Positions 44,501-53,856 of a DNA stretch of 64,000 nucleotides are shown here, one piece after another. The DNA is from Pristionchus mayeri (Eukaryota > Nematoda > Chromadorea > Rhabditida > Neodiplogasteridae): the NCBI GenBank assembly GCA_036245805.1, contig BTRK01000004.1:15066001-15130000 (forward strand), given 5' to 3'. Numbering within the stretch: the stretch's first letter is position 1; the number at the start of each line of letters is the position of its first letter. The position numbers were made by a program, and so were the translations under genes. A model generated the notes under the pieces. That model was given only the letters and a program-made list of their open reading frames with translations, was not told the DNA's origin and made no database searches.

Positions 44501-46969
44501 ACACGTTATAATTTGGATTATATCTGCAGCTCGATGCACAACTTCTGCAAGGGCAACCACGGTCGCTTCCGAGCGTGTATGTCGCGCCTGAAGATGTCTG
44601 AACCGGAGTTTCTCTACCTCACGGCGCTCTTTTTCTGGTCGACTGGTCGGTGACGCTATTCCTGTTCAAAATTTAAAATATATAACCAATCGCATGTGTT
44701 GATTGTCTTTGCTGCAACATAAGAATACTTTGCACGGATACATGAAACAGTCACAATTAGGGTTGTCAAAATGAAGAGGTGAAATGAGCTCTTCATTCTC
44801 ATTTCGCCAGTTCATCTGCGCGGCGTCATTCTTCATTGAAGAGGGAGTGATCGGTGCCCTCTTCAATGAAGAGGGGGAGGGAGTTCATTGAAGAACCATC
44901 ACGTTTTTCACAAGAACGAAGCCTAATCAATGCCGATTTGCATGGCGATTTAGCATAAGACTGGGTCGATGCATACCGATCAGGCAAAGGGTCATTTACA
45001 TGGCCGGGAGAGATGACGAGCCATAGTCGGCTCGTGCAGTCTTTCCCCTCCTTTCCTTTCCTTTGGCTGTTTGTTTTTTTTGCTCTTTATCTCGTATTTT
45101 TTGTTGATAATTTTCGTATTTTCATTTCTCCACTGCTGGTGCCCTCTTTTCTTCGTGCCGTCTTTTCTTGTGTCGTGCCGTCTTTTCTTGTTGTTCTCCC
45201 CTGGAACTGCTCTCCGGATCGGTCAAGGCAGGTCGAGCAGTGCCGGGAGCAGGTTTGTCGTGATCTGTTCATCTGTTTCATTAGAGTGATTGTTACATAC
45301 GAGAGTTGACGTCTTTTCCTTATAAAGTTGAAGTCATTGAGTGATCTTTGATCTTTCAGACTTCTTCCTACCCGTCCGTCCGTCGTTCTTTACTCCGGTC
45401 GCAGTGTCTCCCGAACCGCAGAGAAGTCCGTTTGATCTTGGTTTATTATTATTTAATTCTAATAGCTGTTTCTTTATTGCCAATTGATCCTTGGTCTTTG
45501 ATATTATTTTCAATTTCAACCCCTAATCGCTGCGCTGCAACTGCTCTTTTCACGATGTTCCACCCAATCACTAAGAGGTACGTTTTCATCGACATTTTAT
45601 TACCTTTTTGATCCTACAGTCTATCTTTGATTGTCCAGGGCGTTGTCTATTTTGATTTTTGATCTTTAAGAAACGCGGAAGCTCTCGTGACAGTTGAAAC
45701 GGATGGCCTTACAGAGGGATGTCGCTGAAGGAGAAGTAGACCAGGAGAGTGATTTTGCTTATCCATTTCCTTTTTTTCACCACTTTATGTGATTGCAGGA
45801 TCGAGGATCCACGGGCGTGATATGAATCCCTTCTTTTCCTTTGGCTAAGAGCTCGCTAGGATGTCCTTGTACCCAGTAATCCCTGCCACCTCATTCCAAA
45901 GAACAGGCGGGTTTGGGGAAGACTCCCTGGCTTGTTCTGAACCATCGGGAACCATCCTCGTGGCTCAGTCAAGATCTCGATCAAGATTCTCTCCCTGTTG
46001 ATTCTCTTCTCTCTACCATCTCCGAATTTACCCTGATTCACCCCCCCCCCCCCCCCACCGGCACCCCATCTTACTGGTCTGGGAGTCCGCCCCCCCCCCC
46101 CCCCCCACTAGGTCGCCCCCTCCTTTTAGGATAATGTTGTTGATTGTCCAACCCCATTTCTTTCTTCCGCAAGACAGCAGATATGCCTATCTGTTGTGTG
46201 GGAATCTCCCGGTAGTGGCTAGCTGAGGTAGGATCCCATTATTTTGATGGCGTCGTATGACCCCAAGCTTAGAGCTTCCCAATTTGTAGACAATATTCCA
46301 TATCTCGTTTATGGTATGTGATTGTCAAAGTTTGACGATAAAATATTGACGCGCGAGAGATACATCAAATTTTGTTAAGCTCTTCATTGAAGAGCTCCCC
46401 AAACCGCTCCGTCTTCAATGAAGAGAGGAAATGGAGAGCAATAAAAGGCCTCTTCATTCTCCCCCAATCTCTTCATTTTGACAACCCTGTTCACAATCCC
46501 ATGCAGAGAATCAGGAGCTGCCAGAGAACATAGTAGCGATATCGGAAAAATACCGAACGGCTATAATGCAGGAGCTGCACGCTTTCTTCGTGTAAGCTGT
46601 CAATACTGAGTGCACATTTTGAATATACCTCGTTCAGGGAGGAAAAGGGCATGGAGAACTATGCTGCGCGGCTTGGCGAGCTACTCACTGCAATGCAGAC
46701 ATTTGATGTACCATTTCAAACATTGTTACAATTTGGTAATTCTGTTGGCACGTATACCGAGCTAACACGTCCGGCAGATGTCAAATCTCGTTTTGACGAC
46801 TGTAAAACCATTTGATGGATTCCGCTTACATTTAGCAAATTATAATTGATAATTCTTGCAGAAAGTCGATGCAATGCGAGAAAACTTCGAGTTTCTCCGC
46901 CTAGTGAACGTGGTTTCGGACGATTCATTCATGTATCGCATGCATCGCGAAGACGCACCCATCATGTGA
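38561..46969 (+). CDS. Nuclear hormone receptor NHR-1
   Basis: Fourteen exons: 38561-38590, 38850-38950, 39138-39202, 39273-39340, 40808-40899, 43446-43514, 43607-43691, 43736-43855, 44217-44305, 44369-44464, 44530-44645, 46507-46591, 46638-46707 and 46862-46969, predicting 397 residues. Finger 1 cysteines are C19, C22, C36 and C39; finger 2 cysteines are C54, C61, C69 and C72 (CRACSVFYRR, SCRKCRLERI). Residues about 100-397 form a helical ligand-binding domain (ILERVREAYK, AFPEFKMLS, YTYWITHHYDEHF, SEPEFLYLTALFFW, ENYAARLGELL). This is a divergent supernumerary-type receptor acting in the nucleus. Exons 2, 3, 6-13 equal those of NHR-2 in length, which supports the model. Donors after exons 5 and 9 are GC. 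Three transposons sit in its introns and exon 9 is partly duplicated. Confidence 0.92.
39352..40673. mobile_element. TTAA-flanked palindromic element in NHR-1
   Basis: Termini CACAGGTCTTCTGAGAG and complement, arms of about 640 bp, short centre near 40000. TTAA sits at 39348-39351 and 40674-40677. It lies in intron 4 of NHR-1, only 11 bp from the GTATAC donor. It is the second palindrome in the window with TTAA at both sides, but unrelated in sequence to the one at 23250-24596. No coding capacity. Confidence 0.85.
41395..41600. repeat. Tandem repeat, unit about 30 bp
   Basis: Units of GATTCAAAAGATGATACTTT plus a short variable tail are repeated about six times. The same repeat plus about 90 bp of downstream sequence occurs at 43985-44185 within NHR-1 exon 9. 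Confidence 0.8.
42214..43206 (-). mobile_element. Decayed maT-like transposon
   Basis: The inverted termini CAGGGTGCGCCAAAATTACC and complement are flanked by TA (42212-42213 and 43207-43208). Length 993 bp. The minus strand retains a broken trace of transposase around 42490-42550, reading LPNSLDLNPS like the third catalytic motif SPDLNP of maT proteins. Related in terminus to the intact element at 14009-15299. Confidence 0.78.
43904..44259 (+). repeat. Duplicated 5' part of NHR-1 exon 9 around satellite
   Basis: About 75 bp that includes the 3' splice site and the first about 40 bp of exon 9 occurs twice, at 43904-43981 and 44186-44259. Between the copies lies about 205 bp of the GATTCAAAAG satellite. 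Only the second copy continues into a complete exon in frame. The first copy retains a usable TTTAG acceptor but then runs into the satellite. Confidence 0.75.
44758..46489. mobile_element. hAT non-autonomous element in NHR-1 intron 11
   Basis: The ends TAGGGTTGTCAAAATGAAGA and complement (ending GACAACCCTG) are flanked by GTCACAAT (44750-44757) and TTCACAAT (46490-46497), seven of eight matching. Internal CTCTTCAATGAAGAG-type short inverted motifs lie near both ends. Long C runs occur near 46041 and 46090. No transposase. The right end lies 17 bp before the exon 12 start. Confidence 0.85.
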
Positions 46970-47299
46970 TCTTATCTAACCCAAGGCACAGTGCTAGTTC
47001 GGATGACGTCATAGTTCTCATCCAACGTAATGCGTAAATACGCTTTTTTGCCGCTGTTTATTTGTGTACATACAAATGTAACTCTGCGAGCTATATTTAT
47101 TCAATTTCCTCACTTTCTCGTTTCTTCACAGTTTCTTCTCAATTCAATGCTCTTCTTTTCAATATCACATGCACTGGCATAATCGTGGTCACTTTTCCGT
47201 TGAATTTTGAGTGAAAGATTTGATATGGAAATAGTTGTTTTGTACAATCCGAACTCTTAAAAATAGTAGAACTTGTAATAATTAAGATCGGAGACGTGG
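46970..47299. other. Convergent 3' spacer NHR-1/NHR-2
   Basis: 330 bp between the stop codons of two convergent genes. It includes a half-copy of the small hairpin repeat (about 46990-47035) and otherwise AT-rich sequence that should hold both polyadenylation regions. AATAAA is not obvious. Confidence 0.6.
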
Positions 47300-50200
47300 T
47301 TACAAAAGAACAAAATTACGAGGAGGCGCGTCTTCCCGTTGAATTTGGTAGATGAACGAATCGTCAGAGAGGACGTTCATCAGGCGCATGAATTCGAGAT
47401 TCTGCTTCATTCTCGCTTCCGTCATCTACATTGATCACCTCATTAACTGTTTCTCATTAATTACTGGACTATTTACTAAATATTTTAAATGTGTCTAATT
47501 GAAAATAGTATTACTCACTTGTCATTAGTTCTCATGTGGGTTAGAAAAATACTAATTGAAGGAGAACTATACTAATAGAATAAACACAAACACTCACATC
47601 AAAGGTCTGGATGGCAGTGAGCAATTCCCCGAGACGCGCCGCATAATTTTCCATTTTCCGTTCCTCTCTGCATGAAAGAGAACAGTAACTGGTTTTGAAT
47701 ATTTTCTTGTTTTCCATAGTGGTTTTGAAAAATTAGAAAAATGATTTTAGTACTTATCGAAATGCATGTTTTTCAATGGGAAACCGTTCTTACAAGAAAT
47801 ACGCATGCATTTCCCGCATTATCGACGCCCGGTAACCGTCGCCGATTTCTGTCACGTAATTCGGAAGCTCGAGGTCTTCTGAAAAAAGCTTTGCGATCCA
47901 ATTTAGAATATGTTTCATATGTCCGTCCTATTTGTCATATTGTTGTATTGGACATTTCTTTTCACATTTCTCGATTTGACAGCAGCGCGTACCTAATGTC
48001 CAGAACATCAGCGCCGTAATGTACAGGAACTCCGGCTCGGACATCTTTAGTCGCTTCATAAAACCCTTGAATCGACCGTGGTGTTCCTTACAGAATTGAT
48101 GCATGGAACTGCAAAACCATCTCCCTTGGCAATTTTACCTAACATTGTACGACTAACATGCAACAAATTGTTGTATTCTGTTTCATATGGATCTTTCGTT
48201 AATGTAAAAAAATAATTGCTTACGTTTTCACGTGCTGCACATCGATAACATTGGGACAGTCCTTGTAGAAGCCCTCATCGTAGTGGTGCGTGAACCAGTA
48301 AGTGTATCCGGCGCATAGCCTATAATTTCACGTCTACTTATATCGCTCGAGAATTCTGTTCTCTTCCAGTATATCACGCCATTCACGAGAAAATCGAGCT
48401 AGAATCGCCATTCTTGGGAATGAAGGGGAAATCGTGAAATGAGTTCTAACCGGTTTTGGCCATCCTTAGGCATGCCTGAGTGACCCCTGAAATCTTAGAG
48501 TGCGCACTTCATTTTGGAGCTCGTTACGTAGGGTCGGATCCCGGCACCTCTCACTTTGAGAGCTGTTTTCTTGGATACGGTGAAAGATAGAGCAAAATTG
48601 ACCTCTGAGTGACCCCAACTCATTTTTCGAGCTCTATCGATCTATGCAAACTATTTTCTCTAAAACGCATTTTTAAAAGTGGTACATTTCAGGTCAATTT
48701 TCACAAAAATGTAGGTGAAGACGCAGACCAAATTTTCGTATTAGATGCAGCTCAGCGAGAGTTTTCGAATGAGTGGTTTGCGAAAGCAATACGAACACTT
48801 CTGTGCGAGTTATGTCCTGTAAACTTCATCTGAATCGTTTGAACTTTATGTTCAACATGAATTTCGATCAAAAACCGATCATCTTCGGCCGCGCTCTCCG
48901 AAATGAGCGGCGTGGAATTAAATTGTCTGTTGAAAAAAAAGTTCAAACGATTCACATGAAGTTTAAAGGACATAACTCGCACAGAAGTGTTCGTATTGCT
49001 TTCGCAAACCACTCATTCGAAAGCTCTCGCTGAGCTGCATCTAATACGAAAATTTGGTCTGCGTCTTCACCTACATTTTTGTGAAAATTGACCTGAAGTG
49101 TACCACTTTTAAAAATGCGTTTTAGAGAAAAATGGTTTGTATAGATCGATAGAGCTCGAAAAATGAGTTGGGGTAACTCAGAGGTCAATTTTGCTATATC
49201 TTTCACCGTATCCAAGAAAACAGCTCTCAAAGTGGGAGGTACCCTACATAACGAGCTCCAAAATGAAGTACCCACTCTAAGATTTCAGGGGTCACTCAGG
49301 CATGCCTAAGGATGGTCAACACCGGTTAGAACTCATTTCACCATTCCCAAGCTCAGCTCGATTCTCTCATGAGAGGCGTGATATAATTTTATTGTTCACA
49401 TTAAATTAAGACGCTACTGGAGTAAAACTCACCTGTCAGGTTCCTCGGGAAACAACTTGTCCGCTCGATACGATGCTTCATAAAAACGGAAGCGAATGAA
49501 GAACTTTTTGGCAATCATCCACTAAACAATTGCTGTGTTTTTTTTCAAACGGAATTCCATTACCTGATGCTGCTTGCTCAGCGAGCCGAACTCGGGAAAC
49601 GCCAGTCGTGCGAATACCGGTATCGTCGAGATCAGAATCCGGTTGACAGCTTCAATTGTGCCAGCGGTGGCTTGCTCGAAAGGCTGGAATGTGCGATCTC
49701 AAGTACATTTTTCACACGTCTACTAACGCAATCCTCATCAGTAATTAGCATCGGGTGAATGATCGAAGGCCGCGTGAGCAATTCGGTCGTTAGACGAGTG
49801 TGGCTCATGTTTCTGCAGGCAAATGATAGGCATCCCAGTGCTTCCCTCTCTTCACTTATTTTTTTTCTCTAAAATTTCCCTCTACTAGCTAATTCAACAC
49901 TTGATGAACCACCCTTGAGGTTCATAAATAAGTAAATAAATTTTAAAATGAAAATAATTCCAAATAAATTCGCATGGAGCACTCACTTGTATGCAGACCT
50001 AACCCTGTTGAGAATAAGTGCAGAGTTAGACGCACCAGCGTCGATATTGGAGCAACTAAAGGCTATTTTGTTGATTTGCCACTTTGGAGAATGATCTACC
50101 TGGGATCGCAGGGAGTGTCATGGGCATCTCTTAGGGGAACTGGATCAGATTCAGTGCTGGCAGTACTTGATGGATTTGACACTTTTGGCTTGCCCTGAAG

Positions 50201-53200
50201 CGCTTGCCCGTTGTATACGATTTATTCTAAACCAAGTGCTCACCGTATCGGACATGTTGGACAGTAGTTTATCGATCTTGTCCTTGCGACATTTCTTGCA
50301 TGCATCGCCTGAAAGAAATTAGCAAGTTGTTCAGTGGAGCCGATGAGATTTAAAGGTATTAATTTTGACGATGGCCATCACAATGATTGCCAGCATCGGG
50401 CTACAAGACTACCACGCCGTTTAAATAAAGGAAACACGCCCATCGGGCCCATAAGCTGATGTTATGAATATTTGAAAATTTCATCCGACTCATTAAAGCA
50501 CATCAAGAACCATGCAATCGATAAGTTTGACCCCACTAACCTTTGTTCAGCGCACACTTGTTAGTACCCGATAGACACTCGTAGAACTTCTTCCCTGTGG
50601 CGCGCCTGTAAAGGTAAGGAAATTTCAAATCAATTTATATTAGGTTGGAACAAAAGTTTTGCACGATTTCGACCATGAAGTTTGAAATCGCTTAAAAGGC
50701 TTCACTTTAAATGGGCCGATCTAACCGGATAGCATATATTTAGGGACTGTTTGTACAATATATCCGCTACTTCGAATCGAATCCTGCTCTGAGTGTTTGC
50801 GAAAAAAATCAGGTTTCGTTAAATGTGAAATTTTCGAGTTACATAGACATTTGTTTGCCGCGCTCCTATTCTGATAGGAAAACTCATTGTATAATCTCAC
50901 ATAGTGGAGTGGAAAGCCCGTTGGTTGATCTCTCTAAAACTATGTAGGATCTAGTGGTTATTTCAATTTAGCAAGGTTTACAGGCCATTCAATTCCAATA
51001 TTCGCGAGGAAAAGTTGCTGAATGGATCGCATTTCTTGCCTCGCCAATCAATCATACAGGCTTGATCTTAAGTGCTTTTACATATACTACCGTGGGGCTT
51101 TATAACATAAAGGAATGCTGGAGCCTACCCTTTTCCACTCCAAGAAAATTTATATTTTCAGAAATTTTGAATCATGGTCATCAAAGCCAAAATTTTGAAA
51201 TTCTGTGTACATAGTTCGAGTCGATCTCCTCGAAAGGAAGCTATCCCCTGTCTCGGCCAAGCCAATATGTGATAGAGTAAGAGTTGCTTGTTTAGTTAAC
51301 CATGTAAAGTCTGAGCTTCCTTGTTTGCTGGAAACATGACATTCATGGAAACATCAATTTCGACTCTCTAATATCAGTATCTGAGTATGCAATATTGCAT
51401 TTTTAAATAGAAGCATTGCATGTCCACACGAAAATAATTGTGAGCTTACCATGGAAGGTACTTAAAGTTTACATGCATTTGAGATAGATAGGCTTACGGC
51501 TACGGATATGCGGTGAAGACAACTAATTCAGACCAAGCTCCTTTTGACGCGAGATTAAAAATTACCTAAGTTTCTGGATCGCCATTTGTGGTAATAACCA
51601 TTTTCATACTATTTTATGATGTCTGTTCATCAAACTCTCCAAATACGCCTTGATATTTGTATTATCATCGATGCCCATAGAGTACAGACCCCAAAATTAT
51701 GTATTTTAGTTCTCAAATGTAGTAACTTTGACTGTAAAATGCCGCCACAGTATGAAATGATATGGGTAATACAAATGTGTGATAGAAAGAGTATCCAAGC
51801 CCTCAACGAATACATGAAACAAAATTCTATAATTTTGCAAATAAAGGACAGGGTATGCCGAAAACAAAAATTTGAAAATCGTGCAAAACTTTTGTTCCAA
51901 CCTGATAATTTGATATATTAGGTTGGTAAGAAAGTTCTGTCGCGTACTATTTTTCCATTTATTCTTGACTGAATAAATTGTCGGGAAATTCAATTTAACA
52001 TAAGTTGAAGTGATGTAAGTAGTATACATCAACATGTTTAAGTCGATTCAATTTCGCATATAAAGCGAGTAAATAAATAAAATCTCAAAAATTCTGAAAA
52101 TGACGATTTTATGGTGTCATACTTTGAACTCAGCCGTTTGAATAACAGCTATCAATTGCTTCTACTGCTTTGAAGGGTGATAAAGCTAGAGTTGTACATC
52201 CATATTATCACATAACATCCGGCACTCGATATGTGTGGGAAGCTGCAGATTGCAAAAAATGCTGATTTCAACGAACATTTTTCGGTTTCAACATTTGAAA
52301 AACTACAGCTTACGAACAGGTAGGTGCACCACTGTCAAATTTAAGGTAAACACTAATCATACCGAGTACTTCACTACTCGCTACAATTGAGCTTACTGGA
52401 TTAATCGCTAAATCTTCAGGGATGAGAAATGCTTATCAACATAATTCAATTCAGTGAAATTTTCAGAATTTGCGCTGATCCCAAGTTGGCATGTTGGTGC
52501 GTTCTTATTGTTATGCAATAAAAAACATGCCCAATTGTTGCACTCTACAATAGCATGTTAGTTATGCCCATATCACATTTCTTCTTTCAACCATGAGCAA
52601 ATAAAAAATATGGTTGGTCATCAATTTCGCTGAATTTGGCAGTCGACTGTACCAGATTTAGTGATTGGGGAAAACTGTGAAAACTTTTTCCCGAAAGAGT
52701 AACCAAGCAATATTGGATAGCTGAAAATCGTATGAAGATTGATGAACTTTGAAGGGCACGATAAACCAAAATGTAAAATACGAGAAACGCGACAGAACTT
52801 TCTTACCAACCTAATAAACAGTTGAATAAACAACTGCACAACTTTGCACATGTGCACGTGAACTATGTGCATGTGATGAATGATATCATGGCTAAAAAGG
52901 TATGAAAGAGTGGTAAACTTGTAGAAAGTGGCGCAGGCCCGGCACATGTCCAGGCCCATTCGCGCGGCGTTCGACTTCCCATCGCAGATCAGGCATTTCC
53001 GGCACTTGTCGATGGGATTCTGCAATTAACCATGTTTGGATAGTTATCTTTATTTTTAAAAAATGCTGTTAATCAAGAGAAGAAAAAGTATGATAGTTTT
53101 TCTAAGATTGCTCCCGTAATAGACGACATAGATAATTTTGAAAAGTAAATGCTAAATAATAACCATCATCAGTTGATGACTCACATTCTGATTTATCGGT

Positions 53201-53205
53201 TCCAT
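47300..53205 (-). CDS. Nuclear hormone receptor NHR-2
   Basis: Fourteen minus-strand exons: 53205-53185, 53019-52919, 50605-50541, 50308-50244, 50194-50100, 50055-49987, 49812-49728, 49683-49564, 49521-49433, 48319-48224, 48108-47993, 47878-47794, 47667-47598 and 47425-47300, predicting 400 residues. Finger 1 uses C16, C19, C33 and C36 (CRACATFYKR). Finger 2 is in YECLSGTNKCALNKG and CKKCRKDKI. The ligand-binding domain is collinear with NHR-1 (AFPEFGSLS, YTYWFTHHYDEGF, SEPEFLYITALMFW, ENYAARLGELL, FMRLMNVLSDDSFIYQI). All introns are GT-AG. Two mariner-like elements fill intron 2 and a 1-kb palindrome fills intron 9. It is the inverted paralogue of NHR-1 and shares an upstream spacer with NHR-3. 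Confidence 0.93.
48371..49385. mobile_element. Palindromic element P1, second copy, in NHR-2 intron 9
   Basis: Same family as the split copy at 9375-20787: starts ATCACGCCATTCACGAGA and ends GAGAGGCGTGAT. About 1.01 kb, almost entirely a stem of about 490 bp. If transcribed within NHR-2 pre-mRNA it would give a long double-stranded hairpin. Confidence 0.85.
50640..51905 (+). mobile_element. Mariner-like element (M4) in NHR-2 intron 2
   Basis: The termini TTAGGTTGGAACAAAAGTTT and complement are flanked by TA (50638-50639 and 51906-51907); 1266 bp. The plus strand keeps a degenerate match to the mariner third catalytic region near 51050-51100 (YRLDLKCFYIYYRGAL, compare SPDLAPSDY..FR.L). Inactive. 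Confidence 0.82.
51918..52814. mobile_element. Mariner-like element (M5) in NHR-2 intron 2
   Basis: The termini TTAGGTTGGTAAGAAAGTTC and complement are flanked by TA (51916-51917 and 52815-52816); 897 bp. It lies only 12 bp from M4, so two different mariner-like elements are inserted nearly side by side. No intact frame. Confidence 0.85.
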
Positions 53206-53856
53206 TTAGCTGAATGACGACTCTGGGAGCACTGAAATTGCCTCAAATTGACACGGATGCAAGTACGGCGACAAAATGAAAACGCAGAACGGGAGAATGC
53301 GAGGCTCCTGACTTGTGTGACGGGAAGACGAGAGATTGCCTCATGAGGAGAGGAGGGGGAGAAAAGAGTGGAAGAGAGAGAATGTGACGAGGGATAGAGG
53401 AGAGATGGCGGCCAGTGATAGTTGAGATAGTGTTGAAAATTGAGAGAGTGTAGACGAGCAGAGCGCACAATAATAGTGCTAGGGCAGAGGAATTGCACAA
53501 TGTGAAGCGAGGAAAATGTGCGGAAGGTCGAGTGAGGGCGCCCTGGACGTTGCGAGCAATGATGTACCGGTTGAATCGATACCGTAGATTGATCGAGAAG
53601 TATGAAATTCCCCGGGGGCACCGTATTTTCCAATGCATTTATGTAGTGGAAGTGCAACAGAACCGCACAACTCAAGCCACAAGCTCTGGTTGTTTCCTTG
53701 CTCACCTTTCCACCTCTTCCCACCAGGCGGAGCTAGGGAGGGGAGGGGAGAGAGAGCGAAAGGAGCCAGGGAGTGGTGTGCGCAGAGCTCACTATCGCTG
53801 ACTCACTCTTCCCTCGATTCATCGCTTGCCACGACTTCAACACACTCATCTGCCCA
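53206..53856. promoter_or_regulatory. Divergent promoter region NHR-2/NHR-3
   Basis: 651 bp between two start codons pointing outward. It contains purine-rich tracts (53290-53420 and 53720-53770) but no clear TATA box. It must hold the regulatory sequence of both genes unless either has distant 5' exons. Confidence 0.55.

Noticed and set aside
45013..45309. 98-codon hydrophobic ORF inside the hAT element at 44758-46489.
   Set aside because: Pyrimidine-rich sequence read in frame, with no homology to hAT transposase and no splice context.
53193..53801. Long overlapping ORFs on both strands in the NHR-2/NHR-3 spacer.
   Set aside because: Purine/pyrimidine-biased sequence lacking stops. No motifs, and it lies exactly between two well-supported start codons.
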